The position numbers and the translations under genes were made by a program. The notes beneath the pieces were generated by a model. That model was not told the DNA's origin. It saw only the letters and a program-made list of their open reading frames with translations, and searched no databases. A stretch of DNA of 64,000 bases from Ancalomicrobiaceae bacterium (GTDB lineage: Bacteria > Pseudomonadota > Alphaproteobacteria > Rhizobiales > Ancalomicrobiaceae), in the NCBI GenBank assembly GCA_031291595.1, contig JARLIU010000097.1, forward strand, positions 1-64,000, written 5' to 3'. Below, in pieces: positions 40,380 through 49,972 of this stretch (positions within the stretch are counted from its first letter, which is position 1; every line of letters begins with the position of its first letter).

Positions 40380-43364
40380 ATGTCGCTGAACAAGCTCTCG
40401 CTTCGCTCCAAGATTGCGCTGATCGTCGCGCTCATGCTCATCCCGATCGGCATCCTCACCTATCAGTTCGTGTCGCAAGCCCAGACGGATGTCGTGGCGG
40501 CACGGCACGAACTCGCCGGTCTCGAATACGAAACCGGCATCTGGGCCGCCGCCTCGTCGGTCGGCGCCGCCGCTTCCGACGGCACCACCATTCCGGCGAG
40601 CGTCATGCGGCCGATCGTCGATCTGGCCGCCCTTGGCGCCCGCTACGACCAGAGCTTCAATGCCGTGGCCAAGGCCCGAACCCTCAACGACCGGCTCGCC
40701 GGCCTCGGCTGGCCCAATCAGGCCATCCCGCGCGACTCCGACGTTTCGTCCGTATTCGATGCCGCCAAGAACCTGATGAACGCCGTATCGGACGGGTCCC
40801 ACCTCACGCTCGATTCCGAAATCGCCACGTTCTACATCGGCCAGGCGCTCACCAGCCATCAGCCCGCGCTGCTCGGCGAGGCCGGCAAAGCCATGGCCAC
40901 CATCGCCCGGATCGAGTCCAAACAGACCGTCTCCACCGCCGAACAGGCGCACCTGCTCCTCTACTTCAGCGACTTCCGCAAGACGGCCAAGGAGGTGGAC
41001 AATCACTACCTGAGCGCGTTCGCCGACGACACGAGCGGCAAAGTGAAAGCCATGCTCGAGTCCGACGTCAGCGCCCTGCGCGACGCCTGCGACCGGCTCT
41101 ACGACGAGGCCACCAAGCTGTCCGACTACATCGAGAAGAACGGCAAGCTGGACGGATACAATCTGACTGCCTTCGTCAACGCCCGCGTCGCGGCCGGCGC
41201 GACCGATCGCGCCCTGTGGAAGAGCGGTGCCAATGCGCTGCACGTGATGCTTGAGGACCGCATCGCCTCGACCAACACCAACTTGTTGCTGATGATCGGC
41301 CTGTCCGCCGGCGTGCTGCTCGCCGCCCTGGGGCTCGCCGTCTACATCGGCTGGAACACCGCCCGCTCGTTCGCCCGCATGATCGCGACCATGGACAAGG
41401 TTCGCCAGAACGACTTCTCCGTCGTCGTCCAGGGCACCGAGCGGTCGGACGAGGTCGGCCAGATCGCTCGCGCGGTCGAAGTCTTCAAGGCCAACGGCCT
41501 CAAGGTCGCCGAGTTGACCGCCAACTATCGCGGCCAGGTCGACGCCATCCGCCGCGCCCAGATCGTCGCCGAATTCTCTCTCGACGGCACCTTCCTCGAC
41601 GCCAACGACAACTACATCGCGCTGTTCGAAGTGCCGCTCGCCGAAATCGTCGGCCAGCACCATTCGACGACGGTCGATACCGCCCACCGCAACACGCCGG
41701 AATACCGCACGTTCTGGGAGCGACTGGCGCGTGGCGAACACATCGCCGGCATCTCCAAGCGCACCACCCGCACCGGCAAGGAAGTCTGGGTTCAGGGCAA
41801 CTACAACCCGATCCTCGGTCTCGACGGCAAGCCATACAAGGTCGTCGCCTATGCGACCGACATCACCGCACAGAAGATGTCCAACGCCAATTTCGAGGGA
41901 CAGATCGCGGCAATCGGCAAGGCGCAGGCCGTCATCGAGTTCGACCTTGACGGCAAGGTCTTGACGGCGAACCAGAACTTCCTCAATGCGGTCGGCTATT
42001 CGCTGAACGACGTCGTCGGTCAGCACCATTCGATGTTCGTCGATCCCGCCTATCGTCAGACGTTGGAATATCGGATGTTCTGGGAAAAGCTCGGCCGCGG
42101 CGAGTACGATGCCGGCCAGTACAAGCGGATCGGCTCCGGCGGCAAGGTCGTCTGGCTGCAGGCGAGCTACAATCCGATCCTTGACTTGAACGGCAAGCCC
42201 TACAAAGTGGTCAAGTACGCCACCGACATCACCGAACAGGTCAAGTCCGCCCACGTCCTGCAATTGGCGGTCAAGGAGACCCAGGACGTCGTCGCCGCGG
42301 CCAAGGGCAACGACCTGTCGCTGCGCATCCCGCTCGACGGCAAGTCGGGTGACATCGAGCACCTCTGCGCCGGCGTCAACGGCCTTCTCGACACCATGAC
42401 CACGGTCATTTCGGAGATGCTCTCGGCTTCGGCCACCATCACCTCCGCCGTCTCCGAGATCACCGCCGGCACCAACGATCTCAGCGAGCGGACCGAGAAG
42501 CAGGCCTCCAGCCTGGAAGAGACCTCGTCTTCGATGGAGGAGATCGCCACCACCATCCGCCAGAACGCCGACAACGCCCAGCAGGCCAACCAGCTCGCCA
42601 TCAACGCCCGGTCCGTGGCGTCGGAAGGCGGCCAGGTGGTGGCGCGCGCCGTCGACGCCATGTCGAAGATCGAATCCTCGTCCCGCAAGATCTCCGACAT
42701 CATCGGCGTCATCGACGAGATCGCCTTCCAGACCAACCTCCTCGCCCTGAACGCCGCAGTCGAGGCGGCAAGGGCAGGCGATGCGGGACGCGGCTTCGCC
42801 GTCGTCGCCTCCGAAGTGCGCTCGCTCGCCCAGCGCTCGTCCGAGGCCGCCAAGGACATCAAGGCCCTGATCGTCGAGAGCGGCGGCCAGGTCAAGGACG
42901 GCGTAACCCTCGTCAACGATGCCGGTTCGTCGTTGCACCAGATCGTCGACAGCGTGAAGCGGGTGACCGACATCGTCTCCGAGATCGCCGCGGCCTCGAA
43001 GGAACAGGCCATCGGCGTCGAGGAGATCAACAAGGCCGTCGCGCAGATGGACGAGATGACGCAGCAGAACTCGGCCCTGGTCGAGGAGAATGCCGCTGCC
43101 TGCCGCATGTTGCAGCAGCAGGCCGAGGACATGAGCCAGCGGATGTCGGGCTTCGACGTCGGCGACGCGCATGTCTCGACGCCAGCGGCGGCCCCATCCA
43201 GGCCCGTCGCCGACCTCGCCCATCGCCGACCGCCGCAGCGCGACGCCAAGCCGACGCCGACCCGCGCGCCGGTGAAGAAAGTCGCCAACGGGCGTGGGCC
43301 GCAGCGCATGCAGTCGGACCTCAAGGCCGCCTTCGAGACCGATGCCGATTGGAAGGAGTTCTGA
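40380..43364 (+). CDS. Methyl-accepting chemotaxis protein with two tandem PAS domains
   Basis: N-terminal TM; two PAS copies ([21 protein letters not shown].. and [23 protein letters not shown]..); [51 protein letters not shown]-terminal DWKEF. Confidence 0.95.
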   Translation: MSLNKLSLRSKIALIVALMLIPIGILTYQFVSQAQTDVVAARHELAGLEYETGIWAAASSVGAAASDGTTIPASVMRPIVDLAALGARYDQSFNAVAKARTLNDRLAGLGWPNQAIPRDSDVSSVFDAAKNLMNAVSDGSHLTLDSEIATFYIGQALTSHQPALLGEAGKAMATIARIESKQTVSTAEQAHLLLYFSDFRKTAKEVDNHYLSAFADDTSGKVKAMLESDVSALRDACDRLYDEATKLSDYIEKNGKLDGYNLTAFVNARVAAGATDRALWKSGANALHVMLEDRIASTNTNLLLMIGLSAGVLLAALGLAVYIGWNTARSFARMIATMDKVRQNDFSVVVQGTERSDEVGQIARAVEVFKANGLKVAELTANYRGQVDAIRRAQIVAEFSLDGTFLDANDNYIALFEVPLAEIVGQHHSTTVDTAHRNTPEYRTFWERLARGEHIAGISKRTTRTGKEVWVQGNYNPILGLDGKPYKVVAYATDITAQKMSNANFEGQIAAIGKAQAVIEFDLDGKVLTANQNFLNAVGYSLNDVVGQHHSMFVDPAYRQTLEYRMFWEKLGRGEYDAGQYKRIGSGGKVVWLQASYNPILDLNGKPYKVVKYATDITEQVKSAHVLQLAVKETQDVVAAAKGNDLSLRIPLDGKSGDIEHLCAGVNGLLDTMTTVISEMLSASATITSAVSEITAGTNDLSERTEKQASSLEETSSSMEEIATTIRQNADNAQQANQLAINARSVASEGGQVVARAVDAMSKIESSSRKISDIIGVIDEIAFQTNLLALNAAVEAARAGDAGRGFAVVASEVRSLAQRSSEAAKDIKALIVESGGQVKDGVTLVNDAGSSLHQIVDSVKRVTDIVSEIAAASKEQAIGVEEINKAVAQMDEMTQQNSALVEENAAACRMLQQQAEDMSQRMSGFDVGDAHVSTPAAAPSRPVADLAHRRPPQRDAKPTPTRAPVKKVANGRGPQRMQSDLKAAFETDADWKEF

Positions 43365-43611
43365 TCGGCCCGGATCTGATCGGCCCGGAGCATCTCGCGA
43401 TTGGATCGGTTCGTCCGCCCGACAAGAGATGCCCCGCGGTTCCCCAAGTCGAGCGTGCTCCAGACGTCCGGATTGCCGCGATCCGACCGGAACACGCTCC
43501 AGCCGCCGCCGGCGACACCCCCGCCCCAATCGTCGCCGGCGGCGGGAAATTCCGCCCCCCAGTAACCGCTTCGCCAGGCCAACGTCACAGCCAGCGACCC
43601 GGAGGTGCCCG

Positions 43612-44490
43612 TTGATCGACGCCGTCAGCCATATGACCCCGCCCGTCTGCCGGCCCGACGCCGGTGTGGAGTTTCCGTTCCGCGAGAAGGAGTTCCGCTT
43701 CATCGCCGAGCTGATGCACGCGACCACCGGCATCAAGCTCAACCCCAGCAAGATGAACATGGTCTACGCGCGGCTGGTGCGCCGGCTGCGCGAACTCGAC
43801 CTGTCCTCCTTTTCCGCCTACTGCAACCTGTTGCGCGGGCCGGACGGCCAGGAGGAGATGAGCCATCTCTTCAACGCGCTCACCACCAATCTCACCCGCT
43901 TCTTCCGCGAGCCGCACCATTTCGATCACTTGCGCGACGTCGTGGTGCCAGCGCTTGTCGCTCGCGCCAGCCGATCCCGCCGCATCCGCATCTGGTCGGC
44001 CGGCTGCTCCTCCGGCGAGGAACCCTATTCGATCGCCATGGTACTGGCCGAACAGATCCACGATCTCGACGCCTGGGACGCCCGCATCCTGGCGACCGAC
44101 CTCGATTCCCACATGCTGGCGACCGGCGCCGGCGGCGTCTATTCCCTCGGCGCGGCAGTCGATATCGGCGGCGGCCGGCTCAATCGACATTTCGTCAAGG
44201 CCGGCGTGAACCTGCGCGTCGACGAGCGGCTCAGGCGCCTGATCGCCTTCAAGCGGCTGAACCTCGTCGATCCCTGGCCGATGAAGGGTCCGTTCGACGC
44301 CATCTTCTGCCGCAACGTGATGATCTATTTCGACGCGCCGACCAAGGTGGGTCTGGTCCGGCGCCTCTCGGGGCTGCTGTCCCCCGGCAGCTGGTTCTAT
44401 GTCGGCCATTCCGAATCCTTGTTGGAACCCGGTTCCAACCTCGTGCCGGACGGCCGGACCGTCTACCGAAAGGACATGGCATGCCACTGA
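43612..44490 (+). CDS. cheR: Chemotaxis protein methyltransferase CheR (TTG start)
   Basis: IRIWSAGCSSGEEPYSIAMVL; FDAIFCRNVMIYFD; GSWFYVGHSESL; SD GGAGG before TTG 43612. Confidence 0.93.
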   Translation: MIDAVSHMTPPVCRPDAGVEFPFREKEFRFIAELMHATTGIKLNPSKMNMVYARLVRRLRELDLSSFSAYCNLLRGPDGQEEMSHLFNALTTNLTRFFREPHHFDHLRDVVVPALVARASRSRRIRIWSAGCSSGEEPYSIAMVLAEQIHDLDAWDARILATDLDSHMLATGAGGVYSLGAAVDIGGGRLNRHFVKAGVNLRVDERLRRLIAFKRLNLVDPWPMKGPFDAIFCRNVMIYFDAPTKVGLVRRLSGLLSPGSWFYVGHSESLLEPGSNLVPDGRTVYRKDMACH

Positions 44491-45125
44491 GCTGCCGCTA
44501 CGCCCCGCTCGCGCCCAAGCCCGACCACGGCGCCGGTGCCGTTCGGTTTCACCGCCAGTTCGACCACCGCTATGGCGCCCAGATGGTGCGCGTATTGCCG
44601 GGCGACTTCTACGTGACCGATGCGCCCGACGAGATGATCGTTACGGTTCTCGGCTCCTGCGTCGCCGCCTGCGTGCGCAATCCCTGGAACGGCTTCGGCG
44701 GGCTCAATCATTTCCTGCTGCCGGCCGGATTGCTGGACGAAGGCGAAGACGACGACCGCGGCCTGCGTTACGGCGATTTCGCCATGGAGGCCCTGATCAA
44801 CGCGGTGCTGAAGTCCGGCTGCCAGCGCCAGGAACTCGAGATCAAGCTGTTCGGCGGCGCCGATGTTCTCGGCGGCATCTCGCAGGTCGGATCCAAGAAC
44901 GCGGAGTTCGCGATTGAATACCTGCGCAACGAGGGGCTCGAACCCGTCGTCTCGGATCTCGGCGGCCGCAGCGGCCGGCGCATCCACTATTGCCCGACGA
45001 CCGGCAAGGTGCAGCGGCTGTTGCTGCAGCGGCGCATCGAATTGGAAGTCGTCCGCGACGAGGCCTTCTATGCCTCGCGGATCGCCAACGCGCCGATCGA
45101 GGGGACCATCGAATTGTTCGAGTGA
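44481..45125 (+). CDS. cheD: Chemoreceptor glutamine deamidase CheD
   Basis: VTVLGSCVAACVRNPWNGFGGLNHFLLP; overlaps cheR. Confidence 0.93.
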   Translation: MPLSCRYAPLAPKPDHGAGAVRFHRQFDHRYGAQMVRVLPGDFYVTDAPDEMIVTVLGSCVAACVRNPWNGFGGLNHFLLPAGLLDEGEDDDRGLRYGDFAMEALINAVLKSGCQRQELEIKLFGGADVLGGISQVGSKNAEFAIEYLRNEGLEPVVSDLGGRSGRRIHYCPTTGKVQRLLLQRRIELEVVRDEAFYASRIANAPIEGTIELFE

Positions 45126-45291
45126 CGAAGGAAACGACAAAATACCGGGAATGCCGCAGGGAAATATCGAGAATTTGCAATGAGTGAAGCCTCCGTCAAC
45201 TAATTGCGCTGAAACTTGCTGCAGGTCCCGCCGATGCAGTCCTCGTGCGAATTCACGGTTGACTAGACAAGTCTTCGAGAGGAGCAAGACG

Positions 45292-45435
45292 ATGATCATC
45301 CGCGCGGTCGCGGCCACGCTCGAAAACCATCCGGTCACCGCGATTCAGTGGTCGCGCGCGTTGTCGGCCGGCACCCCGGGTTCCGCGATGCAGCATCGCC
45401 TTTCACGCCCAGATAGGCACGCCGCACCATGCTGA
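45292..45435 (+). CDS. Small ORF (47 aa) overlapping cheB start, putative leader peptide
   Basis: SD GAGAGGAG before ATG 45292; MIIRAVAATLENHPVTAIQWSRALSAGTPGSAMQHRLSRPDRHAAPC*; stop TGA 45433-45435 overlaps cheB ATG 45429. Confidence 0.35.
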   Translation: MIIRAVAATLENHPVTAIQWSRALSAGTPGSAMQHRLSRPDRHAAPC

Positions 45436-46547
45436 AACCGAGAATCAAGGTGCTGGTCGTCGACGATTCCTCGCTGATGCGGCAGATGCTGTCCGAAATG
45501 CTAGCGTCCGATGCCGGTATCGAGGTGGTCGGCACCGCCTCCGATCCGCTGATCGCGCGCGAGCGCATCAAGGCCGCCAATCCCGACGTCATAACCCTCG
45601 ACATCGAGATGCCGCGCATGGACGGGCTGGAGTTCCTGTCGAAGCTGATGACGCTCCGGCCGATGCCCGTGGTGATGATCTCGTCGCTGACGCAACACGG
45701 CGCCGAGGCGACGGTGCGCGCGCTCGAACTGGGCGCGGTCGATTTCGTCACAAAGCCGTCGAACGATCTTGTCGGCCAATTGCCCGCCTTGCGCGACGAG
45801 ATCGTCGCCAAGGTCAAGGCGGCGGCCTCGGTGCGCGTGCGCCAGCGCGACCTTGCTGCCGAAGCCGGCCGACGCACCCGCCTGACCTTCGGACCCGGCT
45901 ACCGCGCCTCCGACCGCATCCTCGCCATCGGCGCCTCCACCGGCGGCGTCGAAGCGATCACCGCCGTCATCGCGCAGTTGCCGGCCAACGCCCCCGGCAC
46001 CGTCATCGTGCTGCACATGCCGCCGAAGTTCACTCTGAGCTTCGCCCAGCGGCTCGACGGGCTCGCCGCCATGCACGTGACCGAGGCCGTCGACGGCGCG
46101 CGGGTGATCCCCGGCCATGCCTTCATCGCTCCGGGCGGCCGTCACATGCGCCTCTCCCGCTCCGGCGGCCAGCTCGCCTGCCGCATCGGCGGCACCGACC
46201 GGGCCGGCGGCCACTGCCCCTCGGTCGACGTGCTGTTCCGCTCGGTGGCCGAGGCGGCCGGACGCAACGCCGTCGGCCTGATCCTGACCGGCATGGGCAA
46301 GGATGGCGCCAATGGCCTTCTCGACATGCGTCGCGCCGGTGCCCGCACCCTCGGCCAGAACGAGGCGAGTTCGCTCGTCTACGGCATGCCGCGCGTCGCC
46401 TTCGAGATCGGTGCGGTGGAGGAACAGGTCGACCTCGCCGAGGCGGCCGCTCGCCTGCTGGGGCTGGCCGGCGCCGACGATTCCCCCGGTTTGGCACCGC
46501 TTTCGCCTCTCCCGCCGCTTGACGCCATCGGTGAAGCTAGAACCTGA
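45429..46547 (+). CDS. cheB: Chemotaxis response regulator methylesterase CheB
   Basis: KVLVVDDSSLMRQMLSEML; DIEMPRMDGLEFL; IGASTGGVEAI; LTGMGKDGANGLLDMRRAGARTLGQNEASSLVYGMPR. Confidence 0.95.
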   Translation: MLKPRIKVLVVDDSSLMRQMLSEMLASDAGIEVVGTASDPLIARERIKAANPDVITLDIEMPRMDGLEFLSKLMTLRPMPVVMISSLTQHGAEATVRALELGAVDFVTKPSNDLVGQLPALRDEIVAKVKAAASVRVRQRDLAAEAGRRTRLTFGPGYRASDRILAIGASTGGVEAITAVIAQLPANAPGTVIVLHMPPKFTLSFAQRLDGLAAMHVTEAVDGARVIPGHAFIAPGGRHMRLSRSGGQLACRIGGTDRAGGHCPSVDVLFRSVAEAAGRNAVGLILTGMGKDGANGLLDMRRAGARTLGQNEASSLVYGMPRVAFEIGAVEEQVDLAEAAARLLGLAGADDSPGLAPLSPLPPLDAIGEART

Positions 46548-46562
46548 GCGAAAGGACCTCCC

Positions 46563-47675
46563 ATGGCCGATCGAACCGCCGTTGCCCGGTTGAGCCCACG
46601 GGGCGATGTCCCGCCAGCCCGCCTCGGCACGATCGCCGATGCCGCCGAGATGATCCGGCAGCGCCTCAGGCTCGATCAGGCGCAGAGCCAGGCGCTTGAT
46701 GGATTGGTGGCCGAGATCACGTCGGTCTCCGACCTGGTGGAGACGAATGTCGACGATCTCTCCAAACGCTTCCGCAGCATCTCCGATCTCGCCCGTGCCC
46801 AGGCCGGCACGATCAGCCATCTCATCGCGACCATGCCCGATGCGACCAACGGCAATGGCGATGGCCGCCTGCCGCTCGAGGCGATCACGGCGGAAGTGGG
46901 CGAATCCTTCTCCGACCTCGTCTCCAAGATCGTCTATCTGTCGTCGCGCGGCATCTCGACGGTCCACACGCTCGACGACGTCATCCTGGAATTGAAGTCG
47001 ATGCACCGGATCCTCGCCGACATCGACAAGATCAACCGCCAGACCAATCTTCTGGCACTCAACGCCAAGATCGAGGCGGCGCGGGCGGGCGATGCGGGCG
47101 CGGGCTTTTCCGTCGTGGCCGACGAGGTCCGGCAATTGGCCAAGACCGTCGATGCCATGTCGGCGCATCTGAAGGAAAAGGTGATGTCCGTCTCTGACGG
47201 GCTCGACAAGAGCTACACGCTGCTGCGCGAGATCGCGGCGCTCGATCTTTCTGAGCAGAACCTGCGGGCGAGCGCCCATATCAACGACATGATGCAGACG
47301 ATCGTCTCCCAGCACGCCACGTTCTCCGATGCGCTCAACACCTCCGGCACGATGACGCGCCGCATTTCCGACGATATTGCCGGCGCCATCGTCGCCATGC
47401 AGTTCCAGGATCGGGCCAAGCAGCGGCTCGCCGATGTCGCCAAGGCAATGACCCACATCTCCAACTCCATCGAAACGGATTCCGCCGAGTTGAGCCAATC
47501 GCTGCAAACCGGCCAGGTGATCGAATCGACCGCGGTCGAGGAATGGATCGACCGTCTGCTGCATTCGACCACGCTCGAAGAAATCCGCCATCGCCTCAAT
47601 GTGGCGCTGCGACCGGGCGACACAGCCACAACCGCCGCCACAACCGCCGGCGACAACAATATCGAATTGTTCTGA
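46563..47675 (+). CDS. Cytoplasmic methyl-accepting-type signalling protein
   Basis: [40 protein letters not shown]; no TM seen; C-terminus NNIELF. Confidence 0.85.
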   Translation: MADRTAVARLSPRGDVPPARLGTIADAAEMIRQRLRLDQAQSQALDGLVAEITSVSDLVETNVDDLSKRFRSISDLARAQAGTISHLIATMPDATNGNGDGRLPLEAITAEVGESFSDLVSKIVYLSSRGISTVHTLDDVILELKSMHRILADIDKINRQTNLLALNAKIEAARAGDAGAGFSVVADEVRQLAKTVDAMSAHLKEKVMSVSDGLDKSYTLLREIAALDLSEQNLRASAHINDMMQTIVSQHATFSDALNTSGTMTRRISDDIAGAIVAMQFQDRAKQRLADVAKAMTHISNSIETDSAELSQSLQTGQVIESTAVEEWIDRLLHSTTLEEIRHRLNVALRPGDTATTAATTAGDNNIELF

Positions 47676-47702
47676 TAGGCTTGAACGAGCGAGGGAACTC
47701 CG

Positions 47703-48008
47703 ATGGACATCCGCACGACCACCGATGGATCGACGTTCCAGGCGCACATGAGCGGTCGCCTGTCGTTCTCCGATCATCAGGCCTTCCGCGTCCTGATGCA
47801 GGACATCGAGAAGTCGAAGGCCAAGGCCTGCGTTTTCGACCTCAGCCAGCTGACGTCGGTCGATTCCTCCGGGCTCGGCATGTTCATCATCGCCGCCGAG
47901 GCCGCCAAGTCCGGCAATTGGCATCTGACGCTGAAAGGCGCCACCGGTCAGGTCAATCAACTGCTGTATCTCGCCAAATTCGACAAGCTGCTGACGCTCG
48001 TCGGCTGA
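47703..48008 (+). CDS. STAS-domain anti-anti-sigma-like protein
   Basis: CVFDLSQLTSVDSSGLGMFIIAAEAAK. Confidence 0.92.
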   Translation: MDIRTTTDGSTFQAHMSGRLSFSDHQAFRVLMQDIEKSKAKACVFDLSQLTSVDSSGLGMFIIAAEAAKSGNWHLTLKGATGQVNQLLYLAKFDKLLTLVG

Positions 48009-48164
48009 CGCCGCCGCGCCGGAGCGGGCACCCTCCGTCCGCCCTGCCGCCGCCATTCCCGGGGCTTCGCCGGCGCGCCGGTGACGCGACCGAAAGGATT
48101 TCAGCCGATAGTTCGGCGAGGTGCGCTCTGCTCGACGCGCCGCATGAATTGAGCGGGTTGCCAC

Positions 48165-49388
48165 GTGTTGCTCGACGCACATCCATCCGATGTCTCCTCG
48201 GCGAAGCTGCCCTCCTTCAAGGATTGCACGATCCACGCCGATGCGCGCGTCCTCATCGTAGACGACAGCGCGACGATGCGCGGGCTGATCGCCTGGCACC
48301 TGAAGTCGGTCGGGCTGACCAACCTCGCCTTCGCCCAGGACGGAATTGCTGCGCTCGCCGCCGCCGAGGCGGTGACCCCGGATCTGGTGATCGCCGACCT
48401 CGCCATGCCGAACATGGACGGCTTCGAGCTTTGCCGCCGGCTTCGTGCCGATCCGCGCACCGCCGACGTGCCGATCCTGATCCAGACCGGTTCCGACCAG
48501 AACGAGGACCGGGCCCGTTCGTTCGAGGTCGGTGCCTCCGACCTGATCGCCAAGCCGATCGAAAGCCGCGAGATGATCGCCCGCGTCCGCGTCCATCTCG
48601 AGCGCCGCTCGCTGATCAACCATCTGCAGGAATATCAGCGCCGCATGGAGGCCGAGCTGACGCTGGCGCGCTCGATGCAGCATTCGCTGTTGCCCGGCCC
48701 GGGCATCATCGGTTGGCTGAAGCGCCAGCTGCCGATCGACATCGCCAGCACCTACGCGCCGTCGATCGATCTCGGGGGCGACATCTGGGGCCTCGAGTCG
48801 CTCGGGCATAGCCGGATACGACTCTACTCGGCGGATTTCACCGGCCACGGCGTCGGCGCCGCGTTGAACACCTTCCGCCTGCACACATTCCTCGCCTCCG
48901 GTGCCGCCGAAGCCGAAGATCCGGCCGAGTGGCTTGCCAAGATCAACGAATTCCTGTGCTCGATCCTCGACGTCGGCCAGTTCGCCACGGTGTTTGCCGC
49001 AGTCGTCGATCTTGCCGCCGGCGACATCGCCTATTCGCTCGCCGCATGCCCGGCACCGCTGTTGCGCACCGGCAGCACCGCTCCGTTCCAACTGCTAAGC
49101 GGTGCCGGCTACCCCGTCGGCATCACCCGCGCTGCCGACTACGAGACCGTCCGGGCACCGTTCCCGCCCGGCTCGATGCTGGTCCTCTACAGCGACGCGC
49201 TGATCGAAACGCCCGATCCACCCGATGCGATCCTGTCGCCCGAGCGGCTCGGCGACTGCCTCTCAGGCGTGCTGTCGGTGGATGCCGCGATCGAGACGAT
49301 GCTCGCCCCATTGCGCCAGCCGCATGTGCCGCCGCCGACGGACGACCTCACCGTCGTCGCGCTCAGCCACCGCGGTGCCGCCCAATGA
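48165..49388 (+). CDS. Response regulator with C-terminal PP2C/RsbU-like (SpoIIE) phosphatase
   Basis: RVLIVDDSATMRGLIAW.. REC; LARSMQHSLLPG, SIDLGGDIWGLESLGHSRIRLYSADFTGHGVGAAL, DDLTVVAL. Confidence 0.92.
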   Translation: MLLDAHPSDVSSAKLPSFKDCTIHADARVLIVDDSATMRGLIAWHLKSVGLTNLAFAQDGIAALAAAEAVTPDLVIADLAMPNMDGFELCRRLRADPRTADVPILIQTGSDQNEDRARSFEVGASDLIAKPIESREMIARVRVHLERRSLINHLQEYQRRMEAELTLARSMQHSLLPGPGIIGWLKRQLPIDIASTYAPSIDLGGDIWGLESLGHSRIRLYSADFTGHGVGAALNTFRLHTFLASGAAEAEDPAEWLAKINEFLCSILDVGQFATVFAAVVDLAAGDIAYSLAACPAPLLRTGSTAPFQLLSGAGYPVGITRAADYETVRAPFPPGSMLVLYSDALIETPDPPDAILSPERLGDCLSGVLSVDAAIETMLAPLRQPHVPPPTDDLTVVALSHRGAAQ

Positions 49389-49972
49389 CCGCGCCGACCG
49401 CCGCCGGCCGCCCAAGACCAGACGAGCCCGGCCCGCATCCGGCCGCTCCGTCGCCGGCTGGGCCGCAGCTCAGCGCCATCCGGGATTTCCTCGCCAGCCA
49501 TGTGTCGGGCATCGGCACCATCCTCAATGGGGTGTTCATGATCCGCACCCACGAGCAGGCGGAACACCTCTCCGCCATGCTCGCCTGCCAATGTCCGGAT
49601 CCGATGCGCGCCGCGGCCGGCATCTGGGAACTGGTCTCCAACGCCATCGAGCACGGCAATCTCGCCATCTCCTATGACGACAAGACGGACCTGCTGAAGG
49701 CCGGAAGCTTCGCCGCCGAGATCGCCCGGCGACAGGCCGCGGAGCCGTTTGTCGCACGCCAGGTGCGCGTCGAGTTCGAGCGCGGCGATGCCGCAGTGGT
49801 GCTGACGATCACCGACGAAGGCGATGGCTTCGACCATCACCTCTATCTCGACTGCGACGCGACCGGCGACCGCCCGAACGGGCGCGGCCTCTATGTCGCC
49901 AGCCACTACGCCTTCGACGACCTGACGTTTCTCGGCAAGGGCAACTGCGTCCGCGCCATCATGCGGGGATGA
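49385..49972 (+). CDS. RsbW-like GHKL ATPase (serine kinase/anti-sigma-like)
   Basis: GIWELVSNAIEHGNLAI (N box); VLTITDEGDGFDHHLYLDCDATGDRPNGRGLYVAS (G boxes); ATGA overlap with PP2C gene. Confidence 0.85.
   Translation: MTAPTAAGRPRPDEPGPHPAAPSPAGPQLSAIRDFLASHVSGIGTILNGVFMIRTHEQAEHLSAMLACQCPDPMRAAAGIWELVSNAIEHGNLAISYDDKTDLLKAGSFAAEIARRQAAEPFVARQVRVEFERGDAAVVLTITDEGDGFDHHLYLDCDATGDRPNGRGLYVASHYAFDDLTFLGKGNCVRAIMRG

Noticed and set aside
40353-43760. 1135-aa minus-strand ORF
   Set aside because: Antisense shadow of the PAS-MCP and part of cheR; Arg/Gly/Asp-rich low-complexity translation typical of GC-rich antisense frames, while the plus strand has clear domains
45501-49091. 1196-aa minus-strand ORF
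   Set aside because: Antisense to cheB, MCP, STAS and PP2C genes; composition artefact of high GC
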